Assembly: GCA_902783165.1 (NCBI GenBank)
Contig: CACZPU010000085.1
Coordinates: 1-39,850, forward strand
Source: an uncultured Prevotellaceae bacterium
GTDB taxonomy: Bacteria; Bacteroidota; Bacteroidia; Bacteroidales; Bacteroidaceae
DNA length: 39,850 nt
Reading direction: 5' to 3'
Shown: positions 1 to 9,605 of the stretch, piece after piece
Layout: every line of letters starts with the position of its first letter
Numbering within the stretch: the stretch's first letter is position 1
Made by a program: the position numbers and the translations under genes
Notes under the pieces: generated by a model
Told to the model about the DNA's origin: nothing
Seen by the model: only the letters and a program-made list of their open reading frames with translations
Databases searched by the model: none

Positions 1-1108
1 CCAACTTGGGGTTAGTGCTATAGAACCCATTATATGCAGCCATATCGGTTCGCCCGTTGTTGTTTTCCTCTACAACGCTGATTACAGAAAATACAGCGAG
101 ATTGGCTACAACATATACAAGAACATAATATGACAATGCTGCTACACCTGCTTGAGAATTTCCGACAACTGCCAACATGATGTAGCCAGCTTGGCTGATG
201 GAGCTAAAGGCCATGAATCGTTTTAACTCGCTCTGGCGAATGGCAAATAGGTTGGCCACAGTGATGCTCAGAACGATAACGATGTAAAGCATGTATTCCC
301 ACTCACGAACCATTGGTGCAAACACCTTCATCAATATGGCGCAGAGGGTAAATGCTGCGGCACCTTTTGAGATGACGCTAAGGTAACCTGTAACTGTGGT
401 GGGCGCTCCTTGATAGGTGTCGGCTGTCCAGAAATGGAATGGTACAAGCGATATCTTGAACCCTAAGCCGCTGAAGAAGAACACCAAACCAACAACGGCC
501 AATACAGTATGTTCGTAGAGCTCGAAACGCATGACAGCCGTGTCGAAATAAAGCGTGCCAACAGATGCATAAATCATGGAAATGCCATAAAGCATGACAC
601 CACTTGAGAAGGTGGCTGTGAGAATATATTTGGCTGCAGCTTCGGCACTGTTGTGACGATATTTGTCAAGAGCCACAAGACATGCCATAGGTACACTGGC
701 CATTTCAAGTCCTAAGAAGAACATGAGGAAATGTCCTGCACTCATCATCATATACATACCCAATAATGTGGAGGCAACCAACATGTAGAACTCACCTTCT
801 TTAAAGGATGTATCAGGACGACTTAACCACTTGCGTGACTGAATCACCACTATCAATGTACCAGCTGTGAGAATCGTTTTCATCACTGCAACTGCGGGTG
901 TTGTGACATACATATCTCCAAATACAGACGTGCTTTGGTTGAAATATACAGTAACAACAGTTTGAACGAGTAGCAATATACTCATCAGCGGATTGAACCA
1001 TTTACGCTCTACAGATTTGGAAGAGGCAAAGTCGGCAATAAAAGCAATTACCAGTATAGCCATCAAAGTGGCTTCTGGAATCATATTTAGAAATTGTCCG
1101 TAATTCAT
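1..1108 (-). CDS. nuoN: NADH-quinone oxidoreductase subunit N, 3' end cut by window edge
   Basis: Antiporter-like membrane subunit N of respiratory complex I, last gene of the nuo operon. The frame is open from ATG at 1108 down to base 1, so about 369 residues are present and the C-terminus lies outside the window. The protein is a string of hydrophobic helices. It carries the family signatures FFLGLEMASVPMA (the conserved Glu helix) and KISLVPFHFWTADTYQGAP (broken-helix region of Mrp-type antiporters). The start MNYGQFLNMIPEATLM is 32 bases after the nuoM stop, which fits cotranscription. No Shine-Dalgarno sequence is visible. Identification as NuoN rather than NuoM or NuoL rests on gene order and on the short N-terminus; confidence is high. 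Confidence 0.93.
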   Translation of the reverse strand, partial: MNYGQFLNMIPEATLMAILVIAFIADFASSKSVERKWFNPLMSILLLVQTVVTVYFNQSTSVFGDMYVTTPAVAVMKTILTAGTLIVVIQSRKWLSRPDTSFKEGEFYMLVASTLLGMYMMMSAGHFLMFFLGLEMASVPMACLVALDKYRHNSAEAAAKYILTATFSSGVMLYGISMIYASVGTLYFDTAVMRFELYEHTVLAVVGLVFFFSGLGFKISLVPFHFWTADTYQGAPTTVTGYLSVISKGAAAFTLCAILMKVFAPMVREWEYMLYIVIVLSITVANLFAIRQSELKRFMAFSSISQAGYIMLAVVGNSQAGVAALSYYVLVYVVANLAVFSVISVVEENNNGRTDMAAYNGFYSTNPKL

Positions 1109-1140
1109 TTCAAATACTTTTATTTATTATAGATGAAACT

Positions 1141-2640
1141 TTACATACCTGCTATCAAGATGTTGCCAAGGATGGAAGACACACCGTTCTCGATGACACG
1201 ACTTGCCCACAATGGGAAGCAGCCAAGGCCAGCAACACATGCAATAAGACATATTACAGCGACTCGCTCATCCCATGTGGCATCAGTCAGTTTAACAGTA
1301 TCGCAATGCGGATATTTCACATCGCCGAAGAGAATGAATCCAACGGTACGCAAAATATAGACAGCTGTAACAACGATAGAGCAGCAGGCGATGATGGTGC
1401 ATGCGCGATGGAACGTGTCTGCATTGGCAAACGAACCTACAAAGATGGTCATCTCGGCTATAAATCCAGAGAATCCAGGAAGACCTAGATTGGCAAGACC
1501 TGCGATAACATAACCTACTGCGAGGAAAGGCATTATCTTCATAAGTCCTCCCAAATAGCGTATATCACGGGTATGGGCTCTACCATAGATCATACCGATA
1601 AGTGCAAAGAACAGAGCTGTCATCAGACCATGAGAGAGCATCTGGAGAATTGCACCAGTGCAAGATGTCTTGGTCATCATCAATAATGCGAAGAGCACAA
1701 GGCCACAGTGAGACACAGAACTGTATGCATTGATATATTTCAAGTCTGTTTGGACACATGCGCTTAAAGCACCATAGACAACCGAGATTGTGGTAAGTAT
1801 CAGGAATATCCACGCGAGGTCGCGTGCTGCATCGGGTAACAGATACATGGCTACACGGAAACATCCATAACCTCCAAGTTTCATCAACACACCAGCATGA
1901 AGCATGGATACTGCTGTCGGGGCACTGGCATGACCATCTGGTGACCATGTGTGGAACGGGAAGAGAGCTCCAAGAACACCAAAACCAATGAAAATGAATG
2001 GGAAGAACACCTTCTGAATGTGTACAGGAATGTTGTGCAGAGCAGCAATCTCATTGACATTCATCGTTGTGGCACCGCTGAAGAAATAGATGCCCAAAAT
2101 GCCGAGAATAAGCAATGCCGATCCACCCATCAGCATTAGAGTAAGTTTCATGGCAGCATACTCCTTGTTACCACTTCCCCAAACACCAATCAACAAATAC
2201 ATTGGAATCAGAGCCACTTCATAGAACATAAACATGGTGAACATGTCTACAGAGATGAAAAAGCCGAAAACGCCTGTTGACAAAAGTGTAAACCAAAGGA
2301 AATACTCCTTTGTCAGAGGCTTCAGCTGCCATGATGCAAACGTTCCTGTGAAGACTATGATGCTTGAAAGCAGCAACATCACGACAGATACTCCGTCAAC
2401 ACCAACAGAATACTTGATATTCAGTGGCTTAAACCAGTCCGCTGCATAAGTAAGAAGCATTACATCCTGATTGCCGGCAGCACGTTGTTGAATAAAATAA
2501 ATGGTGAGCCAGATGGACAATGCCAGCAAACATGACGCACCGGCAACCATCACGCCACGCACTTGATTGAGATTCTGTGCCAGCCAAAGGCCTAATAGCA
2601 TCAGAACAGGGATTACTACAAATAATGATAATATACTCAT
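1141..2640 (-). CDS. nuoM: NADH-quinone oxidoreductase subunit M
   Basis: Proton-pumping antiporter-like subunit M of complex I, 499 residues, a usual length for NuoM. Visible marks are the conserved Glu at about residue 141 in MFYEVALIPMYLLIGVWG and the motif FPFHTWSPDGHASAPTAVSM around residues 225-245, followed by LHAGVLMKLGGYG, which is typical of M subunits. About 14 transmembrane helices are expected and the sequence is hydrophobic throughout. The start is well supported: a perfect AAAGGAGG lies about 9 bases upstream of ATG, in the 15-base gap after nuoL. It is followed by nuoN on the same strand. Confidence 0.96.
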   Translation of the reverse strand: MSILSLFVVIPVLMLLGLWLAQNLNQVRGVMVAGASCLLALSIWLTIYFIQQRAAGNQDVMLLTYAADWFKPLNIKYSVGVDGVSVVMLLLSSIIVFTGTFASWQLKPLTKEYFLWFTLLSTGVFGFFISVDMFTMFMFYEVALIPMYLLIGVWGSGNKEYAAMKLTLMLMGGSALLILGILGIYFFSGATTMNVNEIAALHNIPVHIQKVFFPFIFIGFGVLGALFPFHTWSPDGHASAPTAVSMLHAGVLMKLGGYGCFRVAMYLLPDAARDLAWIFLILTTISVVYGALSACVQTDLKYINAYSSVSHCGLVLFALLMMTKTSCTGAILQMLSHGLMTALFFALIGMIYGRAHTRDIRYLGGLMKIMPFLAVGYVIAGLANLGLPGFSGFIAEMTIFVGSFANADTFHRACTIIACCSIVVTAVYILRTVGFILFGDVKYPHCDTVKLTDATWDERVAVICLIACVAGLGCFPLWASRVIENGVSSILGNILIAGM

Positions 2641-2655
2641 TGTTCTATTCCTCCT

Positions 2656-4653
2656 TTAAATTAATGCCAGTAAAATCAGTGACAAAGCTACTGTTCCTGT
2701 GAGGAACCATACTGCATATTGACGCACATCGCCACTCTGCCATGGACGAATGCTCTCGCCTGCTTCGTTGGCACCCCATGCCATGAAGTTGAAGGTTCCG
2801 TCAACAATATGACGGTCAAACCATGCAATGGGATAAGAGAACAAACGGAACACAATTTTGTGAGTGAAATACATCCAAATCTCATCCATGTAGAAACGTT
2901 TGTATGCAGCACGATGCAGCCGTGAATACTTCTTTGCAAGTTTGTCTGCAAGTGGTGTTTCCTCACCTTTATACATATATGTTGCAAGGCAGATGCCCAA
3001 AACAGCCAACAGTACACTTGTGCCAGCCACAGCCCAATTGATATGTGTAGAGAATCCAACTCCGTTGGCAGATACAAACTGGCCGAAAGGAATGAAGCCA
3101 CATACGCAAGTGATGGCAGAAAGTACGATGAGCGGGATGGTCATTGTCAATGGAGCTTCGTGCGGTGCATGAGGCTCATGGCAAGCAGATGGATTCAATT
3201 GATATTTTGCCAACTCTGTTTCATAGTGGCTCTTGCCCCAGAAGATGGCATAATACAAACGGAACATATAGAAAGCTGTCATCATTGCAATGCCACTCAT
3301 AATAACACCCATTACCGGATGGAAATTGTAGCATGCTACAAGTATTTCATCTTTCGAGAAGAATCCGCTGAATGGAGGGATACCAGCAATGGCAAGACAA
3401 GAGATGAGGAATGTGATATGAGTGATTGGCATATATTTACGCAGACCGCCCATATATTTTTTCTCATTACTGTGTACTGCATGAATAATGCATCCTGCGC
3501 CCAAGAACAGGCATGCTTTGAACATGGCATGAGTGAAGAGGTGGAACATACCGGCCATATAGCCAAGACCATTCACATCGGCATATTCTTCGGTCAGTGG
3601 CATGGCAACCTCTTTTGATTCAGGCAGGCAAACGCCCAATGCCACCAACATGAAACCAATTTGTGAAATGGTAGAGAATGCTAGCACACGCTTGATATCA
3701 CTTTGGGCACATGCTACACTGGCTGCATAGAATGCTGTGAATGCTGCTATATATGCTACCCAATGTAATGTTTCTGGTGCGTATTCAACCCAAATGGGGA
3801 ACAAGCATGCCACTTGATAGACGCCGGCAACAACCATTGTGGCAGCATGAATCAATGCACTGACAGGTGTAGGACCTTCCATGGCATCGGGCAACCAAAT
3901 GTGCAATGGGAACATGGCACTCTTACCGGCACCACCGATAAACATCAGGAATAAAGCCATTGGCAGAATCCAATAGCATCCATCGAGTCGGCTCACAAGT
4001 TCGGGCATCGCGTTAAGGTCGAAACTGAATGATCCTACGTAATAGCTATAGAATAAGATACCTATCAGGAAGAACAAATCGGCAAAACGTGTAACGATGA
4101 ATGCCTTCTTGCTTGCTGCGACAGCGGCGTGAAGAGGATAGTAGAATCCGATAAGGAGATAAGAACTAACACCTACCAATTCCCAGAAAAGATACATCTG
4201 GAAAATATTCGTGGCGACAACCAATCCAAGCATTGACATCGAGAAAAGGCTCAAGAAAGCATAGTAGCGTTGGAATCCCTTCTCACCATGCATATACCCA
4301 AAAGAATAGATGTGAACCATCAAACTTACTGTTGATATAACAATAAGCATCATCACCGATATCGGAGTAAGACGGAAACCGAGTGTGAACAACAACTCCA
4401 TTCCGTTGATAGTGCCGAAATCAAGCCATGTGAAATTGAATGGTGTTATGACAGGGAACATCCTAGTTGCATCACGACCTATCACAAGGAAATATTCAAT
4501 AGCTGTATAATAGCTTAAAATGGTTACAATTGCAAGCGATGTGGTACCTATGATACCAGCAACCTTGTGCGACATCTTCATACCCGCCAGTCCAAGACAA
4601 ATGAACGAGAGTAGCGGAAGTAGAAGAATTAAAAACACATAACTATAGTCCAT
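2656..4653 (-). CDS. nuoL: NADH-quinone oxidoreductase subunit L
   Basis: Largest antiporter-like subunit of complex I, 665 residues. The Glu of the first proton channel is at about residue 158 in YLFWELVGVSSYLL. The motif FPLHIWLPDAMEGPTPVSAL around residues 245-265 is diagnostic for NuoL. The C-terminal third contains a polar, basic stretch, consistent with the lateral amphipathic helix that runs along the membrane arm, and a last membrane helix ending SLILLALI. The gene starts 20 bases after the nuoK stop without a visible Shine-Dalgarno sequence. Operon position K-L-M-N is the usual bacterial order. Confidence 0.96.
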   Translation of the reverse strand: MDYSYVFLILLLPLLSFICLGLAGMKMSHKVAGIIGTTSLAIVTILSYYTAIEYFLVIGRDATRMFPVITPFNFTWLDFGTINGMELLFTLGFRLTPISVMMLIVISTVSLMVHIYSFGYMHGEKGFQRYYAFLSLFSMSMLGLVVATNIFQMYLFWELVGVSSYLLIGFYYPLHAAVAASKKAFIVTRFADLFFLIGILFYSYYVGSFSFDLNAMPELVSRLDGCYWILPMALFLMFIGGAGKSAMFPLHIWLPDAMEGPTPVSALIHAATMVVAGVYQVACLFPIWVEYAPETLHWVAYIAAFTAFYAASVACAQSDIKRVLAFSTISQIGFMLVALGVCLPESKEVAMPLTEEYADVNGLGYMAGMFHLFTHAMFKACLFLGAGCIIHAVHSNEKKYMGGLRKYMPITHITFLISCLAIAGIPPFSGFFSKDEILVACYNFHPVMGVIMSGIAMMTAFYMFRLYYAIFWGKSHYETELAKYQLNPSACHEPHAPHEAPLTMTIPLIVLSAITCVCGFIPFGQFVSANGVGFSTHINWAVAGTSVLLAVLGICLATYMYKGEETPLADKLAKKYSRLHRAAYKRFYMDEIWMYFTHKIVFRLFSYPIAWFDRHIVDGTFNFMAWGANEAGESIRPWQSGDVRQYAVWFLTGTVALSLILLALI

Positions 4654-4673
4654 AATTATTACAATTCAAATTT

Positions 4674-4982
4674 TTAATTTTTCATTTCCTGTATGCTGTC
4701 CACATTGTCACTATGAACATTACGGTAGACATTGATAATGATGGCAATTGCAACAGCTGTTTCTGCAGCAGCCACACCTATAGCAAACAAAGTGAAAAAG
4801 AAACCTTCCAGTTGTCCTGGGTAAAGTATGCGATTGAAAGCGGCAAAGTTGATGTCGACCGCATTCAGAATCAATTCAGTGGAGATGAGCATGGCTATCA
4901 GATTGCGACGTGTGATAAAACCAAACACACCAATGAAAAACAATAGTGCACTGAGCACAAAGAAACATTCTACTGGTACCAT
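4674..4982 (-). CDS. nuoK: NADH-quinone oxidoreductase subunit K
   Basis: Small membrane subunit K of complex I, 102 residues with three helices. The two membrane glutamates expected for NuoK proton transfer are present at about residues 36 (LISTELILNAV) and 74 (AAAETAVAIAI). The frame is open further upstream to 5015, but I choose ATG at 4982. An AAAGGAGT sequence sits about 6 bases before it, the resulting protein has the standard family length, and the longer form would add an unrelated 11-residue leader inside the end of nuoJ. The start is only four bases past the nuoJ stop, so translational coupling is likely. Confidence 0.95.
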   Translation of the reverse strand: MVPVECFFVLSALLFFIGVFGFITRRNLIAMLISTELILNAVDINFAAFNRILYPGQLEGFFFTLFAIGVAAAETAVAIAIIINVYRNVHSDNVDSIQEMKN

Positions 4983-4986
4983 GTTA

Positions 4987-5499
4987 TTACTCCTTTCTTG
5001 AAATAACGATTCCACCTATGATGCATGCCAACAAGAAGACTGAGATGAACTCGAATGGGAGAACATAACCGTTCCTGTCGGCACTGAGCAGAGAATTGCC
5101 GACAACATTCATCGACACTTCCTGGTCTGGCATATTGGCAAATATATCGATAAATTGATTCTTCAAAAATACAACTACAACAGTTGCAAAACCTATCAAG
5201 GTGAGAAGAACACCATATATCACACGGCTTCCCTTCATTCTCTCAACAAGACCTTGCAAAGTACGCTTGTTGACCAGCTGTATAGCAAAGATATACACCA
5301 TTGTCACACCTCCTGCATACACACTAATCTGGGCTGCACCAAGGAATGTATAATCTAGCAGGAAATATATGCCTGCTATACCAAACAACACGAACAACAG
5401 GTATGTGGCTGCCCGCATAATTCGCTTTGTCGTCACACACATAATGGCAGAACCTAAAATGACGACAGCGAGTATTGCAAAAACTATTAAATTGGCCAT
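4987..5499 (-). CDS. nuoJ: NADH-quinone oxidoreductase subunit J
   Basis: Membrane subunit J of complex I, 170 residues, near the usual 160-180. It has about five hydrophobic helices. The segment YTFLGAAQISVYAGGVTMVY around residues 50-70 matches the conserved third helix with its pi-bulge, which takes part in coupling quinone chemistry to proton pumping in known complexes. The C-terminus ends in a polar ISRKE. It starts 11 bases after the nuoI stop with no clear Shine-Dalgarno sequence, and nuoK follows after four bases. Confidence 0.95.
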   Translation of the reverse strand: MANLIVFAILAVVILGSAIMCVTTKRIMRAATYLLFVLFGIAGIYFLLDYTFLGAAQISVYAGGVTMVYIFAIQLVNKRTLQGLVERMKGSRVIYGVLLTLIGFATVVVVFLKNQFIDIFANMPDQEVSMNVVGNSLLSADRNGYVLPFEFISVFLLACIIGGIVISRKE

Positions 5500-5510
5500 A
5501 ATACTGCTTT

Positions 5511-6056
5511 TTATTTGGTTTTAGTGTTAAACTTTCCAATTTCATAAGGAGCACCGCCGTTGATTAATTCTGGTAGTGAGCCACCCTTATAAACCTCCTT
5601 GTCAAGATGAAGTACAAGCTTATTGCGGTCAAACACTGCATTCTCAAAATCGTTCGTAAATTCGATAGCATCAAAATTGCAAGCATTCGTGCAAAGCTGG
5701 CAGAACATACAATCGCCCAAATCGTACTGATAATCATCAAGTACTTTTTTCTTCTTTCCTGTCTCAGGATCTTCCTGCATGTGAGAAAGAATTTTTATTG
5801 TACCATTTGGACAAGTTTTTTCACATAATGTACAGGCCGTGCACTTATATGAGCCGTCTTCTGTACGTTTGAAAACCAAACGCCCACGATGACGTTTGGA
5901 CACGTGCAAAGTGGTCTTACGGTTCTCTGGATACTGCTCAGTGGATTTGTTTGTGAAGAAATCCTTGAAATATTCTTTCCAAGTAATCTTCATTCCAGTG
6001 GCGAGTGTCTTGAGACCATGACCAATTTCACCAAAATATGTTTTATTATCTTCCAT
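5511..6056 (-). CDS. nuoI: NADH-quinone oxidoreductase subunit I, 2[4Fe-4S] ferredoxin-like
   Basis: Peripheral-arm subunit I, 181 residues, which carries clusters N6a and N6b leading to N2 on NuoB. Two complete four-cysteine motifs are visible: Cys72, 75, 78 and 82 (CTACTLCEKTCP) and Cys116, 119, 122 and 126 (CMFCQLCTNAC). The N-terminal region is amphipathic, as in the family, and sits against the membrane arm. In a complex without NuoEFG these clusters would be close to the point of electron entry, so this subunit is a candidate docking site for ferredoxin or another donor (inference). The gap to nuoH is 41 bases. Confidence 0.96.
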   Translation of the reverse strand: MEDNKTYFGEIGHGLKTLATGMKITWKEYFKDFFTNKSTEQYPENRKTTLHVSKRHRGRLVFKRTEDGSYKCTACTLCEKTCPNGTIKILSHMQEDPETGKKKKVLDDYQYDLGDCMFCQLCTNACNFDAIEFTNDFENAVFDRNKLVLHLDKEVYKGGSLPELINGGAPYEIGKFNTKTK

Positions 6057-6097
6057 ATTATATAATCAAGAAATTCTTGATAACATTTCCTTATACA

Positions 6098-7186
6098 TTA
6101 TTTAATATATAGTCCCAATGCCACAACAACTGTCATCACAACAAGATTCAGAAGTGCTAATGGCATCAGATATTTCCATTCCAGTTTCAGAATTTGGTCA
6201 ATACGCAAACGTGGGAATGTCCATTTAATCCACATCAGAATCCACACAAGGAAGAAAGCCTTGCCCAGGAACCAAACAATGCCGGGAATATAGTTCATGA
6301 CATTGTCAAAAGCTTCTATTCCAATGTTTACTGGAGCCCAACCGCCAAGAAATACCGTGGCTGCTATACCGGCAATAATAAACAGATTGAGGAATTCTGC
6401 AAGATAGAAGAAACCGAAGCCCATTCCAGAATACTCTGTATGGTGACCGGCTGTCAACTCGCTCTCTGCTTCTGCCATGTCAAACGGACCACGGTTGGCT
6501 TCAGCGTTTCCAGCAACGAGGAATACGAGGAATGCTATAATAGCAGGAACGTGTCCTTGGAAAATAAGCCATTTCCATGGGCCCGTCTGTGCTTCCACAA
6601 TGCCAGACATTTGCATGGTGCCAGTCAGGATGACTGCGGTAATCAGGCAAAGGCACAAAGACATTTCATAAGAAATCATCTGTACGGCGCCGCGCATGGC
6701 AGAAACAACAGAGTATTTGTTGTTTGAGCCCCAACCGGCAAGGAAGATGCCTACAACGCCAATAGAAGATATGGCCGTTAGCAAGAACACGCCAACATTG
6801 AAGTCAAGGATGGTGGCTCCATTGTTCCATGGTAGGAATGAGAAGGCGCCAACAGAACCTATTATCACAAGAATTGGTGCAACTGCATAGAGGAACTTGT
6901 CGGCTTTGTCTACGAAAAATATCTCTTTGATGAGCATTTTGAACACATCGGCAAATACTTGGAGCAATCCCCAGTAACCTACTCGCATCGGGCCTAAACG
7001 GCACTGGAAGTAGGCACAAACCTTACGCTCCATGAATATCAGCACGATGGCCAACAAAGCATAGCCTAACAAGATGCCTACGCCGACCAACACACATTCA
7101 ATCAATATCGACCAAAAATCTCCCAGTCCCAGTGTCTGACGCAGGAGAGTGTCGAACCATTGTGTTATTATAGAAAAATCAAACAT
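6098..7186 (-). CDS. nuoH: NADH-quinone oxidoreductase subunit H
   Basis: Membrane subunit H of complex I, 362 residues, forming the base of the quinone-binding chamber with NuoB and NuoD. Conserved segments include FMERKVCAYFQCRLGPMRVG at about residues 51-70, RGPFDMAEAESELTAGHHTEYSGM (the acidic loop facing the quinone site), and the C-terminal WIKWTFPRLRIDQ. Eight to nine helices are expected. The start gives MFDFSIITQWFDTLL. It is preceded by the longest internal gap of the operon, 98 bases after nuoCD, in which I see no convincing promoter or terminator. Confidence 0.96.
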   Translation of the reverse strand: MFDFSIITQWFDTLLRQTLGLGDFWSILIECVLVGVGILLGYALLAIVLIFMERKVCAYFQCRLGPMRVGYWGLLQVFADVFKMLIKEIFFVDKADKFLYAVAPILVIIGSVGAFSFLPWNNGATILDFNVGVFLLTAISSIGVVGIFLAGWGSNNKYSVVSAMRGAVQMISYEMSLCLCLITAVILTGTMQMSGIVEAQTGPWKWLIFQGHVPAIIAFLVFLVAGNAEANRGPFDMAEAESELTAGHHTEYSGMGFGFFYLAEFLNLFIIAGIAATVFLGGWAPVNIGIEAFDNVMNYIPGIVWFLGKAFFLVWILMWIKWTFPRLRIDQILKLEWKYLMPLALLNLVVMTVVVALGLYIK

Positions 7187-7284
7187 AATGTTGTTTACTT
7201 AAAAATAACGAGAATCAAAGATTGAGCCTTCTGCATTCTGTCAACAGCAATGCGCTCATTTCTTTTCATCTTACCATCTATATA

Positions 7285-8898
7285 TTATCTGTCGATATCA
7301 GGAATAACAAAGTCAATAGCTGCACCGGTAGCAACCAGGTCGGCAATCTTCTGACCGCGAAGCATTGGGTCGAGTGCACCAGTAAGAGAGAGACCCATCG
7401 GGCGCATCTTCAAGCGATACGGACTTTTGTCTCCGTGAGAATCGAGATAAACGCCAAACTCACCGCTTGCCCCTTCAACAGAGTAATACCACTGTCCTTC
7501 GGGAACTTTGATGATTGGTTTCTGCTTTACATAGAATTCACCTTCGGGAATATTATCGATAAGCTGCTCAATAATGGCAAGGCTTTGATACATTTCCTGA
7601 ATGTGGCATGTATAGCGGTCCATCGTGTCGCAGCCTGTCATGACAACCTGCTCCCACTCCACTTTGTCGTACATGTCGTACGGATGATTCTTTCGCACAT
7701 CGTTCTTCCAACCGGAAGCACGGCCGGCAGGTCCAGTCACAGCATACGAAATACAGTCTTCCATTGACATCACACCTACTTTCTCGAAACGTTTGTGCGT
7801 GATAATGTTGTCTCCAAACACATCAACGTATTCCTGAATGATTGGCTTCAGATATCTGACGAGATCTTTCACATTCTTCACGAAGTTTGGATCGATATCG
7901 TCTTGGAGCCCACCAATCCTATAATAGTTCTGAATAAGTCGGCCGCCCGTTGTCTCTTCCATACAATTGAGAACGTGTTCGCGGTCGCGCATAGAATAAA
8001 GGAATGCCGTAAGTGCACCCATATCTTGAGCACAGCAGCCAACATAAAGCAAGTGCGAATCGATACGCTGTAATTCGTCCATAATGGTACGGATGTATTT
8101 GATTCGGTCTGTCAGCTCAACGCCCATGGCCTCTTCAATGACACCTACCAATGCATGGCGGTGCATCATGGCACTCAGATAGTTAAGTCGGTCGGTTAAA
8201 GCTAGTGTCTGAGGATATGTGTAGCTCTCACACATCTTTTCAATACCGCGGTGGATATATCCCAAATGAGGATATACACGTTTTACGGTTTCACCGTCAA
8301 GCACAGTTTGGAGTCGAAGCACTCCGTGGGTTGATGGGTGCTGAGGGCCAATATTGATGACATACTCATCGTCGGTGAACAGGCGGTTACGCTTGGATTG
8401 AAGGTTGCCGTCTTTGTCAAGCCAATATTCCATACCATAGTTTGGTTCCTCATCGTCTACGAGCGAATATGAATCGTCAAATTTCCAATCCTTTCGGAAG
8501 GGGAATCCCTTGAAATCGGAACGCAGGAAAAGACGACGCATGTCGGGATGTCCTAGGAACACGATGCCAAAGAAGTCGTAAACCTCACGCTCAAGCAAAT
8601 CAGCAACACGCCATATCTTTGAGACTGTAGGAATATAGGGAATCAACTGGCCGTCTGTGTCGCCTGTGCCATTCGAAGCAATGCCGTCGCCACATATCTG
8701 TGTACGCGCCAACATCTTCACGGAACAACGCTCATGTGTCTGCGTGTTTTCAAGAATATAGATACATCCCAGACCTTCTTCGGCTCCGAAATCCTCACCA
8801 ACAATTGTCACTAGGTAGTCAAAGTGCTTATTCTCTTTCAAAGCTGCCATCTCAGAGGCGAACTTATCGAAATCAAAAACAAGATTCTCTAATTTCAT
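7285..8898 (-). CDS. nuoCD: NADH-quinone oxidoreductase fused subunit C/D
   Basis: Natural fusion of the 30-kDa (C) and 49-kDa (D) peripheral-arm subunits, 537 residues. The NuoC part covers about residues 1-135, with the signature REVYDFFGIVFLGHPDMRRL near 105-125. The NuoD part starts near residue 160 and contains NIGPQHPSTHGVLRLQ (about 182-197) with the His residues that line the quinone pocket, then GYIHRGIEKMCESYTYPQ and a normal C-terminus ending in GAAIDFVIPDIDR. The start is firm: AAGGAGG stands before ATG at 8898, and this ATG overlaps the nuoB stop as ATGA, so the two are translationally coupled. Confidence 0.96.
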   Translation of the reverse strand: MKLENLVFDFDKFASEMAALKENKHFDYLVTIVGEDFGAEEGLGCIYILENTQTHERCSVKMLARTQICGDGIASNGTGDTDGQLIPYIPTVSKIWRVADLLEREVYDFFGIVFLGHPDMRRLFLRSDFKGFPFRKDWKFDDSYSLVDDEEPNYGMEYWLDKDGNLQSKRNRLFTDDEYVINIGPQHPSTHGVLRLQTVLDGETVKRVYPHLGYIHRGIEKMCESYTYPQTLALTDRLNYLSAMMHRHALVGVIEEAMGVELTDRIKYIRTIMDELQRIDSHLLYVGCCAQDMGALTAFLYSMRDREHVLNCMEETTGGRLIQNYYRIGGLQDDIDPNFVKNVKDLVRYLKPIIQEYVDVFGDNIITHKRFEKVGVMSMEDCISYAVTGPAGRASGWKNDVRKNHPYDMYDKVEWEQVVMTGCDTMDRYTCHIQEMYQSLAIIEQLIDNIPEGEFYVKQKPIIKVPEGQWYYSVEGASGEFGVYLDSHGDKSPYRLKMRPMGLSLTGALDPMLRGQKIADLVATGAAIDFVIPDIDR

Positions 8899-9605
8899 AC
8901 GGTTTCCTCCTTCTTTGCATGAAGTTCTTTAACAAAATCCTCGGGCACATCGGTTACCACGATGGTTTCACGACGATGGTCGCCAAGTTTGCGAGCGGTC
9001 AGTTCCTCGTTTGAGACACCCAGTTCGCGCTCTGCCTTAGACTGCTTGTGGTTGGCACCACCAAAGAACTTCTCTATTTTCACTTTACGTTGCAACTGCA
9101 TCATACCATACATGATTGCTTCTGGACGTGGAGGGCAGCCTGGGATGAACACATCTACCGGAACAATTTCCTCAATTCCTTTCACTACATGATAGCTTGA
9201 CTTGAAAGGTCCGCCAGAAATGGCACATCCACCAACGGCAATGACATACTTTGGCTCTGCCATCTCGTCATAAAGACGTTTCAAAGCAGGTGCCATCTTG
9301 TGTGTAATAGTGCCGGCGCACATAATCAAGTCGGCTTGTCGTGGAGAATTTCGCGTCACCTCAAAGCCGAAACGGGCAAAATCATAGCGAGAACAACCGC
9401 ATGCCATGAACTCGATGCCACAGCAAGAAGTGGCAAATGTAAGCGACCACAAAGAATTGGCCCTGCCCCAGTTGATAAGCTTGTCCAAAGAGCCTGTCAC
9501 AACGTTCACACCACCTTCATGGAGTTCGTCAACAAGCTTCTCCAAAGAGGAATTGTCGTTCCACTCCTCGTAAGGGATGCTCTTGATTTTTGGTTTCATT
9601 TCCAT
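8895..9605 (-). CDS. nuoB: NADH-quinone oxidoreductase subunit B
   Basis: Peripheral-arm subunit B carrying the terminal cluster N2 that reduces quinone. The tandem Cys61-Cys62 (CCGIEFMACG), Cys127 (GGCAISGGPF) and Cys157 (PGCPPRPE) give the expected four ligands. The 236-residue start at 9605 is preferred because AAAGGAG lies seven bases upstream. An in-frame ATG at 9626 would be deeper inside nuoA, and a second ATG at 9599 overlaps the nuoA stop as ATGA, so the true start could be either 9605 or 9599. The C-terminal extension of about 70 residues after the core is charged and longer than in Escherichia coli NuoB; I cannot assign it a role. Confidence 0.94.
   Translation of the reverse strand: MEMKPKIKSIPYEEWNDNSSLEKLVDELHEGGVNVVTGSLDKLINWGRANSLWSLTFATSCCGIEFMACGCSRYDFARFGFEVTRNSPRQADLIMCAGTITHKMAPALKRLYDEMAEPKYVIAVGGCAISGGPFKSSYHVVKGIEEIVPVDVFIPGCPPRPEAIMYGMMQLQRKVKIEKFFGGANHKQSKAERELGVSNEELTARKLGDHRRETIVVTDVPEDFVKELHAKKEETV

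Noticed and set aside
3043-3618. 191-codon open frame on the plus strand
   Set aside because: It is antisense to nuoL, shows no family motif and its residue pattern follows from the hydrophobic codons of the opposite strand.
7187-7284. Internal promoter in the 98-base gap between nuoCD and nuoH
   Set aside because: The closest match on the minus strand is AATCTTTG, which misses the first base of the -7 consensus, and no -33 element is visible.
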